Shown here: one piece after another, positions 54,917-64,000 of the stretch
How the letters are laid out: every line of letters begins with the position of its first letter
Numbering within the stretch: the first letter of the stretch is position 1
Source: Maribacter sp044594925
Lineage (GTDB): Bacteria; Bacteroidota; Bacteroidia; Flavobacteriales; Flavobacteriaceae
Assembly: GCF_044594925.1 (NCBI RefSeq)
Contig: NZ_CP138991.1
Coordinates: 3,224,001-3,288,000 of the forward strand
Direction of reading: 5' to 3'
Length of the DNA stretch: 64,000 nt
Position numbers and translations under genes: made by a program
The notes under the pieces: model-generated
What the model was told of the DNA's origin: nothing
Database searches by the model: none
The model's input: the letters and a program-made list of their open reading frames with translations, nothing else

Positions 54917-55498
54917 ATGAAGAAATTACTCTCAGAAATTAGAGCTTGTCAAGTATGTGCGGCACACCTGCCATTAGAGCCTAGACCTATTATCACTGGA
55001 AACCAGAATTCAAAAATTATATTGGTGAGTCAGGCGCCCGGTAAGAAAGCACATGACCATAACAAGGCTTGGGACGATCCCAGTGGAAGAAAATTAAGAG
55101 AGTGGTTGGGCGTTACCGAGGAACAATTTTACAATCCCGATAATTTTGCGGTGCTTCCTATGGGCTTCTGTTTTCCTGGCAAAGCTAAAACGGGAGATTT
55201 ACCTCCTCGCAAAGAATGCGCTCCATTGTGGCACGATTTGGTTTGGGAGCAATTCAAAAATGTACAATTAATTCTCTTGATCGGTAAGTATGCCCAAGAC
55301 GAATATTTGAAAGAAAACTCAAAGAAAAATTTGACGGAAAACGTAAGGTCTTTTCAAGAGTTTCTTCCTACCTATTTTCCGGTACCACATCCTTCGCCTG
55401 TAAATCATTTTTGGCGGGCTAAGAATCCTTGGTTTGAAGATGAGGTTGTGGGAGAATTAAAAGAATTGATTAGTGCAATTATGAGCGAAGTGAAATAG
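54917..55498 (+). CDS. Uracil-DNA glycosylase-like protein
   Basis: 193 residues. N-terminal Cys pair in RACQVCAAH, then ILVSQAPGKKAHD as the water-activating loop and PVPHPSPVN as the DNA-binding loop. It resembles family 4 glycosylases but lacks a clear full set of cluster cysteines. Likely a base-excision repair enzyme. Last gene of the rsmI run. Confidence 0.85.
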   Translation: MKKLLSEIRACQVCAAHLPLEPRPIITGNQNSKIILVSQAPGKKAHDHNKAWDDPSGRKLREWLGVTEEQFYNPDNFAVLPMGFCFPGKAKTGDLPPRKECAPLWHDLVWEQFKNVQLILLIGKYAQDEYLKENSKKNLTENVRSFQEFLPTYFPVPHPSPVNHFWRAKNPWFEDEVVGELKELISAIMSEVK

Positions 55499-55678
55499 GG
55501 TATTTTAGTTAAAACCACTAATGCCGCAAATTGAGTTAAAAGTCAAATTGTTTTTTAGAATTTCTTAAAGCTGTTTAAGAAAGAAAAACATAACAGTTTA
55601 ACGAAATTTTCTTCAAATATTCTGAATTTTAGGTGTTAATCTGTCAGAAATATTAGATTTAGTGTTTTATGTTTAGAT

Positions 55679-57961
55679 ATGTGGCCACGTCATTATTTGT
55701 TGATTTCATGTTTCTTGCTTAGTAATCTTGTTTTATCACAGTTGGGGAATGAACACTGGCTTCCCCCTATTCACGCAAGATCTTCTCAGCAAGTAGGAGA
55801 TCATTATATCTATTTATCAACTCCTTCACCGAATCCTTTTCAGGTTACATTATTTTATGATAACACTACTGTGAATAGAACTATATCATCTGGAAACCCT
55901 ACTCGTATATTTATAGGAAATACCAAACCATCACCAATTTTCACAGGAGACTCTGAGTTAAATACGCCCTTATCAAAAGGAATTAGGATTTTTGGCAGAG
56001 AAGAGTTTTACGCTAGTTTTAGGGTGCAATCTAGAGCCCAAGCAGGTTATTTGACTACTAAGGGAGCAGATGCGTTGGGAACTTCTTTTCGTTTAGGAAG
56101 TTTGCCACAGAGTTCAGAAGTTCAAGACAAGAATTTTTTTGCTAGTATTATGGCAACTGAAGACAATACAACTGTAACCATTTTAGATTTTGATGCAATT
56201 ATTTTAGAAGGACCTAACGCCCCAACAGAAGATTTAATTACCGTTGTTTTAAATCGTGGCGAAAGCTATACCGTTTCGGGCTATACAACAAGCAATGTTA
56301 ATTACAGTGGATTTATTGGAGCTCAAGTATTATCAGATAAACCCGTTGCAATAAATACTGGTAATGCTTTAGGAGGGTTCCAAGGGCAAACGCGGGATTT
56401 TACCATAGATCAAATTGTGTCCCTTGAAAATGTTGGAAACGAATATATTGTTGTAGAGGGCAACGGTAATGCTATTACGGAGCGCCCTATGGTAATTGCA
56501 ACCATGCCAAATACACAGATTTTCGTAAATGATGAATTTTTCGCAACTCTTTCCGATGCAGGAGATTTTGTGCTTATTCCAAATTCAAGATATCAAGGGG
56601 CATCACATAAAAACATGTATATAAATTCTTCTAAAGATATTTATGTGTATCAATTTCTAGCTGGCGAAGATAATGAAGCTACTGTAGGAATGAACTTTAT
56701 ACCTCCTTTGAGTTGTTTTTTTCAAAAAGAAATAGATTTAATTCCCGATGTAGATAAGATTGGAGAAACTTCCTATCAGGGAGATATTATTGCAACAGTG
56801 CAAGCGGGAAGTTTGCTCAGTGTTAATAATCAGGAGATAACAGAGTCACCGGAAAATGTTATTGGTACGGATGAATGGGTTACATATAGACTAAGCGGAT
56901 ATAGGGGTAATGCTAAAGTGACTGCTACAGGGCCATTAGCGGTTGGTATCTTCGGATTTAATGGAAACGCTGGCTTTGCAGGTTATTACTCGGGATTCGG
57001 GGCAGTTCCTAAAGATTCGGAAACCGCTGTTTGTTCTGAAGGATTAACGGATTTATTTGAGTTGTTGGATGGTAATCCTACAGAAGGCGGCGTATGGACA
57101 GGGCCTGATGGAAGTTTTCATTCTGGTTTTTACAATCCTGAAATCGATAGTTTGGGGAACTATAATTATTTCTTGGATAGCGAATGCGCTATTATAGACG
57201 TAAACTTAATGGTTTCTGAGGAAATTGTCCCTAAAAGTGCAGGTGAGTCCAATACTATTACACTTTGTAGGGAAGATAGACCAATAGACTTGTTTTCGGT
57301 ATTGCTGGGCAATCCGGATACTGGTGGAGCGTGGGTAGACGCATCCGGAGTTATTTTTGATGGAATAATTAATCCGATGACTTTTGAAAGTGGTGTCTTT
57401 ACCTATGGTATTTATGATAACCTTCCTTGTCCCGTGGTCGAAGCCACTATTGAAGTTATTATTTCCTCTGCGCCAGAAGCCATAGAGATTAAAAGCTCAG
57501 AACCTTTGATATCTAGCAGTCCTGCCGTCTTAAGTGTTTTAGCTATAGGCGGTACAGGTAATTACGAGTATCGTTTAGATCAAGGACTTTGGCAAGACCA
57601 ATCAGTTTTTAATAATGTAGGCAGTGGCACCCACACTGCCTACGTAAGAGATAAAAATGGCTGTGGAGAAACATTAACTGCAAAAATCGTTACGATTGTA
57701 TATGATGCTTTTTTTACCCCGAACGGGGATAACATCAACGACTTTTGGAATATTAGGAACATAGATGAATCTTTTGAATTACAGATAACCATATTTGATC
57801 GTTATGGAAAATTCATTACCCAATTAAATCCTGATGGTCCTGGTTGGAACGGCACCTATAATGGCCAAAGATTATCCACGAACGACTATTGGTTTCAACT
57901 TAAATTTAAAGAAGAAGGGATTCCTAAAGTTTTCCGCTCTCATTTTACATTGAAGCGATAA
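55679..57961 (+). CDS. T9SS type-B sorted surface protein with IgGFc-binding-like region
   Basis: 760 residues with a signal peptide (LLISCFLLSNLVLSQ). The first 440 residues have the repeated strand layout of the IgGFc-binding N-terminal family (DQIVSLENVGNEYIVVEG, RPMVIATMPNTQIFVND). Two PKD/Ig-like repeats with GGVWTGPDG and GGAWVDASG follow. The last 80 residues (FTPNGDNINDFW, FDRYGKFITQL, YWFQLKF) are the gliding-motility-associated C-terminal domain, exported by type IX secretion. Probable adhesin; ligand unknown. Confidence 0.9.
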   Translation: MWPRHYLLISCFLLSNLVLSQLGNEHWLPPIHARSSQQVGDHYIYLSTPSPNPFQVTLFYDNTTVNRTISSGNPTRIFIGNTKPSPIFTGDSELNTPLSKGIRIFGREEFYASFRVQSRAQAGYLTTKGADALGTSFRLGSLPQSSEVQDKNFFASIMATEDNTTVTILDFDAIILEGPNAPTEDLITVVLNRGESYTVSGYTTSNVNYSGFIGAQVLSDKPVAINTGNALGGFQGQTRDFTIDQIVSLENVGNEYIVVEGNGNAITERPMVIATMPNTQIFVNDEFFATLSDAGDFVLIPNSRYQGASHKNMYINSSKDIYVYQFLAGEDNEATVGMNFIPPLSCFFQKEIDLIPDVDKIGETSYQGDIIATVQAGSLLSVNNQEITESPENVIGTDEWVTYRLSGYRGNAKVTATGPLAVGIFGFNGNAGFAGYYSGFGAVPKDSETAVCSEGLTDLFELLDGNPTEGGVWTGPDGSFHSGFYNPEIDSLGNYNYFLDSECAIIDVNLMVSEEIVPKSAGESNTITLCREDRPIDLFSVLLGNPDTGGAWVDASGVIFDGIINPMTFESGVFTYGIYDNLPCPVVEATIEVIISSAPEAIEIKSSEPLISSSPAVLSVLAIGGTGNYEYRLDQGLWQDQSVFNNVGSGTHTAYVRDKNGCGETLTAKIVTIVYDAFFTPNGDNINDFWNIRNIDESFELQITIFDRYGKFITQLNPDGPGWNGTYNGQRLSTNDYWFQLKFKEEGIPKVFRSHFTLKR

Positions 57962-58386
57962 AATCTGGGATGATTCCAGAAAAGGTTTGACTAATAAGTC
58001 ATAGAACTGTAGAAAGGGTAATGTGCTAGAATAATTTAAGAATTCCCATACGCCTTTCATGAAAGAAAAATACCAAAATAATAATGGTTTTCACAATAAG
58101 TTGAAACACACAGAGCACTATCAAACGAATTGATTTGTAGATGTACTTTCCAGAGAATTTTGGTAGTATGTTGATTTCCGGATTCATAATTTATGAGAAG
58201 AAATCATTCAAATTATTTCTTAGGAAGGTAGAATTAATTTAAAAAACTATAACAGCCATCGAGAACTCGATAAGCCCAAAAAATTGATTTTGAATAAGTT
58301 AACTTAATATTTTTGTTGCATGAACTATATCATCAAAATATCCCACCAGTTAACAGATTCGTTTATTTACTTAAGTTGTAAAACTT
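57962..58386. other. 425-bp gap without a gene
   Basis: AT-rich. No convincing reading frame, RNA fold or terminator was found between the two convergent genes. Confidence 0.4.
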
Positions 58387-58899
58387 TTAATTTGAAATTC
58401 TATGTTTTTCAAAGTCAAATAGAAATTGTTCATTTTTCCCTATTTTCAATTCAATGATATCCTTATAAATGGAGTCGAGCTTTGTTTGACGTTCTAAACT
58501 TCCTAATTTCTTAACAAATATAATTTCGTGGTATCCTTCTGGCCAAGTGTTGGTGATTTCACTTTGGAAAGGAATAGACCCAAAATTCTTGGAAGTACAG
58601 GCAATCTGTTTTTCTAGGCTCAATTGCTTTCTTAATCTTACGGCAATTTGGTAACTGTTAGGAATATTGCCATACTGCTTATAGTACACCGGCGAAACGT
58701 ATATGCTATCTGTGTTGGTCAACAAAATTTTCTGAAAATCTCCAACATATTTCTTTTTAGCCTCTATTTGATCTACCAAATGATAAGAAATTAGATAAGG
58801 TCCATAAATACGATTCCCGCAGCTCATTAAAAGGACAAAAAGAATAAATGAACACAAAGCTTGAGAAAGGCTTTTTATGCTAATACACTGACCCATCAT
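58387..58899 (-). CDS. Hypothetical lipoprotein
   Basis: About 170 residues. Start chosen at 58899 (MMGQCISIKSLSQ); the ATG at 58920 adds residues not expected of a signal. Lipobox VLLMSCG. No family recognised. It overlaps the AhpD-like gene by about 20 bp. Confidence 0.7.
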   Translation of the reverse strand: MMGQCISIKSLSQALCSFILFVLLMSCGNRIYGPYLISYHLVDQIEAKKKYVGDFQKILLTNTDSIYVSPVYYKQYGNIPNSYQIAVRLRKQLSLEKQIACTSKNFGSIPFQSEITNTWPEGYHEIIFVKKLGSLERQTKLDSIYKDIIELKIGKNEQFLFDFEKHRISN

Positions 58900-59482
58900 G
58901 TTTTCCTTTCTCCCATCCATGTTTTCCTAAATATTGGTTGGCACTATCCACGGCACCTTCTTCAATATCCGTTCCTTGGCTATCGTTCCAACGGTTAAGG
59001 TATCCAAATAGGGAAATAACGCCCAGCATTTCTACAATTTCCCCTTCGTCCCAATGGGTATAGAGTCGCGCTTTAATTTCTGCATCAACCGCGTTGGGTA
59101 CTTGAGATGCCTGTAAGGAAAAATCCAGTGCAGCACGTTCTGCCTCTGAAAAAGCAGGGTGAGTTCTATATTCCCAAATATTATCTAGCTGTTCCTGTTC
59201 AGCTCCATAACGTTCCGCAGCACGTATGGCATGTGCTTGGCAATACCTGCAACCTGTGGCATTACTACTTACCCAGGCAATCATCCGTTTTAAGGCTGAG
59301 GTTACCCGGCCTTCATTGGCCATTACGGCCATATTAAGGTTTATAAATGCTTTGGAGATTGCTGGTCTGTGTTGCATGGTTAGAATAGAATTTGGACAGA
59401 AACCAAGCGTTTCGTTAAAGAATTTGGCCAATTCTGCGGTTTCTGGGCTATGGCTAGGGTCAAGCGGTTTTACTAAAGGCAT
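58880..59482 (-). CDS. AhpD-like peroxidase-related protein
   Basis: 200 residues. The carboxymuconolactone-decarboxylase fold with the redox motif ATGCRYCQAHAIRAAERYG (CxxC and H). Likely a disulfide-dependent peroxide-reducing enzyme. It is divergent from an OsmC-family gene, another thiol peroxidase type. Confidence 0.88.
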   Translation of the reverse strand: MPLVKPLDPSHSPETAELAKFFNETLGFCPNSILTMQHRPAISKAFINLNMAVMANEGRVTSALKRMIAWVSSNATGCRYCQAHAIRAAERYGAEQEQLDNIWEYRTHPAFSEAERAALDFSLQASQVPNAVDAEIKARLYTHWDEGEIVEMLGVISLFGYLNRWNDSQGTDIEEGAVDSANQYLGKHGWEKGKHDGSVY

Positions 59483-59592
59483 TTTAAAAATTTAGAAGTT
59501 AGAAGTGTGAATTTAGTACTACACATGGTCATCAAGCCTTTTAACAGCTATCAAATTGTTGTACTTTTATTCCTTACAAGAAACAAAAAATT

Positions 59593-60021
59593 ATGGGTAC
59601 AACAAATCATATCAGCACCAAATGGTTAGGGAATATGGCTTTTGAGAGCAATAACCCTTCAGGACACAGTTTAAAAATAGATATAGCCAAAGAAGATGGT
59701 GGAGACAGCAGTGGATTAAGGCCAAAAGCGCTCATGCTTTCTTCATTGGCAGGCTGTTCTGGATTGGATATTGCAGGACTCATCAAGAAAATGAAGTTAG
59801 AGGTCGATGAATTTCATATAGAAACCATAGCCAACCTTACCGATGAGCATCCGAAGTATTATGATAGAGTAGCGATTGAGTACCATTTTCACGGAAGTAA
59901 TCTTAAAGAGGATAAATTACAACGAGCGGTAGATTTGTCCATAGAGAAATATTGCGGGGTAATGGAAATGTTCAGACGCTTTGCCGAGTTAGAGATTAAA
60001 ACGGTGTTTCATAACAAGTAA
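59593..60021 (+). CDS. OsmC-family thiol peroxidase
   Basis: 142 residues. Two conserved Cys: LAGCSGLD and SIEKYCGVMEMF. It reduces organic hydroperoxides or, in some members, acts on sulfur donors. Full length. Confidence 0.9.
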   Translation: MGTTNHISTKWLGNMAFESNNPSGHSLKIDIAKEDGGDSSGLRPKALMLSSLAGCSGLDIAGLIKKMKLEVDEFHIETIANLTDEHPKYYDRVAIEYHFHGSNLKEDKLQRAVDLSIEKYCGVMEMFRRFAELEIKTVFHNK

Positions 60022-60023
60022 AA

Positions 60024-60059
60024 AAGTTCAAGCGCAAGTATCAAGTTCAAATTCAAAGT
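60024..60059. repeat. Left inverted repeat of the four-helix-bundle gene
   Basis: AAGTTCAAGCGCAAGTATCA (first 20 bases, from 60024) matches the reverse complement of 60436-60468 at about 26 of 32 positions. It ends just before the ATG at 60060. Confidence 0.6.
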
Positions 60060-60410
60060 ATGACGGATAAAAAATTTGATTTAGAAGATAGACTTGTTGA
60101 TTTTGCGGCAGCTATTGTTATATTTTGTAAAGATTTGCCTTCTGATATGACGGGGCAGTATTATGGAAATCAATTATTAAGGTCTGGTGGCAGTTCTGCC
60201 TTAAATTTTGGTGAGGCTCAAGGAACGAATACTAAAAGAGATTACATTAATAAAGCAAGCATTTGTCTTAAAGAACTAAAAGAATCAAGAGTAAACCTGA
60301 AAATCTTACATAAAGTTGAATACGGTATTACTAGTAAAAGGGATAACTTACTTGATGAAGTAGAACAACTTATTCGAATTATTGCAACAATAATTAAAAA
60401 TAAAAAATAA
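60060..60410 (+). CDS. Four-helix-bundle protein (23S rRNA intervening-sequence family)
   Basis: 116 residues. MTDKKFDLEDRLVDFAAAIV, SDMTGQYYGNQLLRSGGSSALN and EAQGTNTKRDYINKASICLK are the hallmarks of the IVP/S23 family, first seen inside 23S rRNA insertions and later as free-standing genes. Here it is between OsmC and recJ, flanked by inverted repeats, so it looks like a small mobile unit. Function unknown. Confidence 0.88.
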   Translation: MTDKKFDLEDRLVDFAAAIVIFCKDLPSDMTGQYYGNQLLRSGGSSALNFGEAQGTNTKRDYINKASICLKELKESRVNLKILHKVEYGITSKRDNLLDEVEQLIRIIATIIKNKK

Positions 60411-60435
60411 AGTGTTGAGTCGGCTTTTGCATAAA

Positions 60436-60468
60436 TGGACTTGCACTTGATACTTGAACTTGCACTTA
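60436..60468. repeat. Right inverted repeat of the four-helix-bundle gene
   Basis: It contains ACTTGCACTTGATACTTGAA and is the inverse of the left repeat at 60024. It ends five bases before the recJ start codon. Confidence 0.6.
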
Positions 60469-60472
60469 CAGA

Positions 60473-62161
60473 ATGCGCTGGACCATAAAACCTAAACCTG
60501 AACAATCTAAAATCAACCAATTAGCTGCTGAGCTTAACGTTAATCATTTGGTGGCGCAATTACTTTTGCAGCGCGGTATAACAACCTTTGATGAAGCAAA
60601 AAAATTCTTCCGCCCGCAGCTTTCTGATTTACACGACCCGTTCCTTATGAAGGATATGGATGTTGCCGTAGAAAGGATAGAAACTGCGATTACAAATAAC
60701 GAGAACATCTTAGTTTTTGGAGATTATGATGTTGATGGCACCACTGCAGTAGCGTTAGTGTCTTCTTATTTATTAAGTTACTACCCCAATGTGGCCACGT
60801 ATATTCCCGACCGTTACGATGAGGGTTATGGGGTGTCTTATAAAGGAATCGATTTTGCAGAGGACAACGGTTTCTCACTCATTATAGCACTGGACTGCGG
60901 TGTAAAAGCAATTGAGAAGGTGACCTACGCAAGAGAAAAAGCAATTGATTTTATTATCTGCGATCATCACAGACCGGGTAAAAACTTACCGGAAGCGGTA
61001 GCAGTTTTAGATCCAAAAAGAGATGATTGTGCTTACCCTTATGATGAATTGTGCGGTTGTGGTGTAGGTTTTAAGTTAATTCAGGCCTTAGGTTCCCAGA
61101 AAGGGGAAACAATCAACGATGTAATACAATACCTTGATTTAGTGGCTACTGCAATAGGAGCGGATATTGTTCCAATAACTGGAGAGAATAGAATTCTAGC
61201 GTATTGTGGCCTACAGGTTATCAATGAGCAACCGCGAACAGGTTTTAAAGCTATTATTGATCAAATAAACAAGACTACGCTTACCATCACAGATGTGGTC
61301 TTTATAATTGCCCCAAGAATTAATGCAGCAGGTAGAATGAAGCACGGGCAGCATGCCGTTAATCTCCTCGTAGAAACCGATTTGAATAAAGCTTCCAAGT
61401 TTGCTGCCGAGATTGAAAAATTTAATACGGACAGGAGGGGGTTGGACCAAGAAATTACGCAAGAAGCATTGGTTCAAATTCAAGAAAACGATGAGGAGCA
61501 AGGATTCACTTCTGTAGTATATAAAGATACATGGCATAAGGGTGTGATTGGAATAGTGGCATCGCGTTTAACGGAAACATACTACAGGCCAACTTTGGTA
61601 TTTACTAAAAGTGGTGATAAGTTGGCGGCATCTGCACGTTCGGTCAAAGGTTTTGATGTGTACAATGCGCTAGAAGGTTGTTCGGACTATATAGAGCAGT
61701 TTGGAGGCCATAAATATGCAGCGGGCTTAACCTTGACACCGAATCAATACCATAACTTTAAACATCAATTTGAAAAGGTGGTAAAGGAAACCATTGACCC
61801 ACAATTACTGACACCTGAGATAACAGTCGATGCCCTTTTGGAATTAAAGGATATTACGCCAAAATTATTGCGCATTCTTAACCAATTTGCCCCTTTTGGA
61901 CCGGGGAATATGAGTCCAGTTTTTATGGCGGAAAATTTAGTGGATACCGGTTATGCAAAAGGGGTAGGGCAAGAAGAAGCGCACTTAAAACTAGCAGTAA
62001 CACAACAGGACAGTTACAAAATTGGGGCAATAGGCTTTAATCTTGGTGATAAGCTAAACCTAGTAACAAGCAGAAAGCCCTTTAGTGCCGTATTTTCTAT
62101 TGATGAGAACGAGTGGCAAGGTAATGTAAGTCTTCAATTAAAATTAAGAGACATCAAATGA
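60473..62161 (+). CDS. recJ: Single-stranded-DNA exonuclease RecJ
   Basis: 562 residues. DHH-family motifs GDYDVDGTTA, LDCGVKA, ICDHHRPG and a GGHKYAAGLT motif in DHHA1. It acts 5' to 3' in recombination and mismatch repair. Normal length. Overlaps the next gene by 4 bp (ATGA). Confidence 0.96.
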   Translation: MRWTIKPKPEQSKINQLAAELNVNHLVAQLLLQRGITTFDEAKKFFRPQLSDLHDPFLMKDMDVAVERIETAITNNENILVFGDYDVDGTTAVALVSSYLLSYYPNVATYIPDRYDEGYGVSYKGIDFAEDNGFSLIIALDCGVKAIEKVTYAREKAIDFIICDHHRPGKNLPEAVAVLDPKRDDCAYPYDELCGCGVGFKLIQALGSQKGETINDVIQYLDLVATAIGADIVPITGENRILAYCGLQVINEQPRTGFKAIIDQINKTTLTITDVVFIIAPRINAAGRMKHGQHAVNLLVETDLNKASKFAAEIEKFNTDRRGLDQEITQEALVQIQENDEEQGFTSVVYKDTWHKGVIGIVASRLTETYYRPTLVFTKSGDKLAASARSVKGFDVYNALEGCSDYIEQFGGHKYAAGLTLTPNQYHNFKHQFEKVVKETIDPQLLTPEITVDALLELKDITPKLLRILNQFAPFGPGNMSPVFMAENLVDTGYAKGVGQEEAHLKLAVTQQDSYKIGAIGFNLGDKLNLVTSRKPFSAVFSIDENEWQGNVSLQLKLRDIK

Positions 62162-62544
62162 AGATAGAACATTTGGCCATTTGGGTAACTGATTTGGAGC
62201 GGACACGTAACTTTTATGAGCGTTACTTTGGGGCTATTGCAGGAGCCAAATACCATAATCCCACAAAGAAGTTCTCCTCGTATTTTTTGAGTTTTAAGGA
62301 AGGTGCTAGATTAGAATTAATGCAGAAACCAGATATTCCAGGGATGACCGATGCTTTACAGGAATATTTGGGGCTTAGTCATTTTGCCGTTGCCACTGGC
62401 TCCAAGGAAAAAGTAGATGCTTTAACCGAAGAATTAAGAACGGATGGATATTTGGTGGTTGGAGAACCAAGAACAACAGGTGATGGGTACTATGAGAGTG
62501 TTGTTCTAGACCCAGAGCAAAATAGAATTGAAATTACAATCTAG
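62158..62544 (+). CDS. VOC/glyoxalase-family protein
   Basis: 128 residues. Begins MKIEHLAIWVTDLERTRNFY and has RLELMQKP, LSHFAVATGS and DPEQNRIEI with metal-ligand His and Glu residues. A lyase, dioxygenase or resistance-type protein; substrate not visible. Coupled to recJ. Confidence 0.88.
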   Translation: MKIEHLAIWVTDLERTRNFYERYFGAIAGAKYHNPTKKFSSYFLSFKEGARLELMQKPDIPGMTDALQEYLGLSHFAVATGSKEKVDALTEELRTDGYLVVGEPRTTGDGYYESVVLDPEQNRIEITI

Positions 62545-62547
62545 TAA

Positions 62548-63819
62548 ATGAGTAAAGCAATAGACCCGTATGCCGCCTTACGTTTTAAGGAGTTCAATAT
62601 ATTTTTAGGCGTCCGTTTTGCAATGGTTTTTGCTTGGTCCATGCAATTTATTGTTATTGAATGGCAGGTATATTCCATGACCAAAGACCCACTTTCTTTA
62701 GGTATCATAGGATTAATGGAGGTAATACCTGCGGTGGGCATGGCTTTGTTCGCAGGACATATTGTAGACCAAAAGGAAAAACGCAATCTTTTAATTAAAT
62801 GCATCCTTGGTTTTTCTATAGTTAGTTTTGGACTTTTTATACTCAGTTTACCGAGCATGGAGGCTAAAATGGATACGAAGACCATTTTGTATGGCATCTA
62901 TTTTTTGGTGTTCCTAGGGGGTTTAGTAAGAGCTTTTTTAGGCCCAACAATTTTCTCCTTAATAGCTTTAATTGTTCCGAAAAGAATTTACCCTAATGCC
63001 GCGACTTGGAGCAGTTCTACATGGCAATTCGCATCCGTTTTGGGTCCGGCGCTGGCCGGTTTTTCCATTAGTTTAATAGGAGTACATTGGTCAATGTGTG
63101 TCATCTTTGGTTTCTCTATTTTGGCATTACTGCTCCTATTGAAAATTCCAAAAAAACCTATTCTAAATCCAAAAATAGGAGAACCCGTTTTTCAGAGTTT
63201 AAAGGAGGGTTTACAATTTGTTTTTAGGACAAAAGCTGTTTTTGGAGCCCTGACTTTAGATATGATCGCTGTACTTTTTGGTGGTGCTGTGGCCCTACTA
63301 CCGGTATTTGCACAAGATATTCTCCAAGTAGGTTCCGAAGGGTTTGGTATTTTAAGGGCGGCACCTGCCGTAGGAGCATCTATTACCATGTTAGGTTCTA
63401 CAAGATTTCCACTACATAGAAATGCCGGTAAAAAGCTACTTTGGGCAGTAGCAGGTTTTGGGATATGTATTATTGTTTTCGGCTTATCGCCATATTTTTG
63501 GGTATCGGTAATAGCATTATTCTTAAGTGGAGCGGTAGACGGGGTATCTATGATCATTCGCCAAACCATTCTTCAATTAAAAACTCCAGATAATATGCGG
63601 GGTAGGGTAGCCTCGGTAAATTCCATGTTCGTAGGTTCTTCTAACGAGCTCGGAGCTTTTGAAAGCGGGGTAACGGCAAAACTAATGGGAACAGTTACAG
63701 CAGTAGTGTTTGGAGGTGCCATGACCCTTTTAACGGTAGGTGTTACTGCTTTTGTTTCTCCTTCTTTTAGAAGATTAGATTTGCAAAAAGATATTGATGC
63801 CCATGAAAAGGAAGCCTAA
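62548..63819 (+). CDS. MFS transporter
   Basis: 423 residues, 12 membrane helices. A cytoplasmic motif VDQKEKRNLL lies between helices 2 and 3, and NMRGRVASVNSMFVGSSNELGAFESG lies near helix 11, in parts as DNMRGRVASVNSMF. It resembles the enterobactin/macrolide exporter group (DHA3-like). Cargo unknown. It starts three bases after the VOC gene. Confidence 0.88.
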   Translation: MSKAIDPYAALRFKEFNIFLGVRFAMVFAWSMQFIVIEWQVYSMTKDPLSLGIIGLMEVIPAVGMALFAGHIVDQKEKRNLLIKCILGFSIVSFGLFILSLPSMEAKMDTKTILYGIYFLVFLGGLVRAFLGPTIFSLIALIVPKRIYPNAATWSSSTWQFASVLGPALAGFSISLIGVHWSMCVIFGFSILALLLLLKIPKKPILNPKIGEPVFQSLKEGLQFVFRTKAVFGALTLDMIAVLFGGAVALLPVFAQDILQVGSEGFGILRAAPAVGASITMLGSTRFPLHRNAGKKLLWAVAGFGICIIVFGLSPYFWVSVIALFLSGAVDGVSMIIRQTILQLKTPDNMRGRVASVNSMFVGSSNELGAFESGVTAKLMGTVTAVVFGGAMTLLTVGVTAFVSPSFRRLDLQKDIDAHEKEA

Positions 63820-63911
63820 CCAAACAAATAATTTTTTAGAAAAATAGTAGCGTAAATAATTTGATCAACGCTTTACTAAAGGAAACTAAGGTGGGCTTTC
63901 GCCACGGTTAT

Positions 63912-64000
63912 TTAATCTTTTTGGTATTTCTTTAGCGTTAAGGTGTTGCCATCAAATTCAGCATAAGTGTAGTACTTGATCCAATCGCCCAGATTGGTAT
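63912..64000 (-). CDS. UDP-2,3-diacylglucosamine diphosphatase-like protein, C-terminal end
   Basis: The frame is open into the window edge and ends with TAA at 63912-63914. The last residues read TNLGDWIKYYTYAEFDGNTL, then TLKKYQKD, a tail typical of the LpxH-like metallophosphatases of Bacteroidota (lipid A synthesis). Only 28 codons are visible, so the call rests on the tail alone. Confidence 0.5.
   Translation of the reverse strand, partial: TNLGDWIKYYTYAEFDGNTLTLKKYQKD

Overview
The window looks like chromosome of a member of the Flavobacteriaceae (Bacteroidota). The basis is AT-rich sequence, flavobacterial promoters (TTG about 20 bp before TAnnTTTG), a type IX secretion (T9SS) type-B C-terminal domain, a TonB receptor with a carboxypeptidase-like N-domain, a fused CrtYcd-type lycopene cyclase with CruF, and the gene order pdxA-DUF177-rpmF-fabH-accB-accC. 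Genus cannot be fixed by eye.

Region 1 (1-325): the 3' end of a methylmalonyl-CoA epimerase gene and the promoter of a tRNA(CAT).

Region 2 (326-about 19,870): an integrative element in the 3' end of that tRNA gene. A tyrosine recombinase lies at the far end. The last 14-17 bp of the tRNA recur at 19,743 and 19,848, each copy followed by its own terminator. Almost all genes are on the minus strand. From right to left: integrase, an RteC-like protein, an excisionase-type HTH protein, a replication-initiation-like protein, a DnaC-like helicase loader, a cluster of GGGTGTT repeats, an ABC-type AAA ATPase with a coupled unknown partner, a small unknown protein with its own promoter, then hsdM, hsdS, an AlbA_2 (Schlafen-type) ATPase, hsdR, mcrB and mcrC in one tight train. 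The element therefore carries a type I restriction-modification system, a modification-dependent McrBC system, and a third two-gene module that I do not recognise as a described defence system. No conjugation or capsid genes are seen, so it is best described as a mobilisable or self-replicating integrative defence island. Phased direct repeats near the att copies, and a further att copy with repeats at 19,848-20,166, suggest serial integration and a decayed neighbour.

Region 3 (20,399-33,740): a small membrane protein, a TauE/SafE transporter, a sodium:solute symporter, an NagX-like membrane acyltransferase, DUF2237, a TonB receptor, riboflavin synthase, and then pdxA, DUF177, rpmF, fabH, accB and accC (vitamin B6, ribosome, and fatty-acid synthesis).

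Region 4 (33,900-40,100): an SMI1-like lipoprotein and a six-gene minus-strand operon for an acyclic-end-modified carotenoid: lycopene cyclase, CruF hydratase, acyltransferase, glycosyltransferase, plus TPR and DUF4056 proteins.

Region 5 (40,580-64,000): ordinary chromosomal genes. They include FAD oxidoreductase, a GreA-like protein, ArfB, an ABC ATPase, prolyl oligopeptidase, asd, mscL, alr, tdk, rsmI, a uracil-DNA glycosylase-like protein, a large T9SS-sorted surface protein, an AhpD-like protein, OsmC, a four-helix-bundle (IVP) gene flanked by inverted repeats, recJ, VOC, MFS, and the end of an LpxH-like gene.
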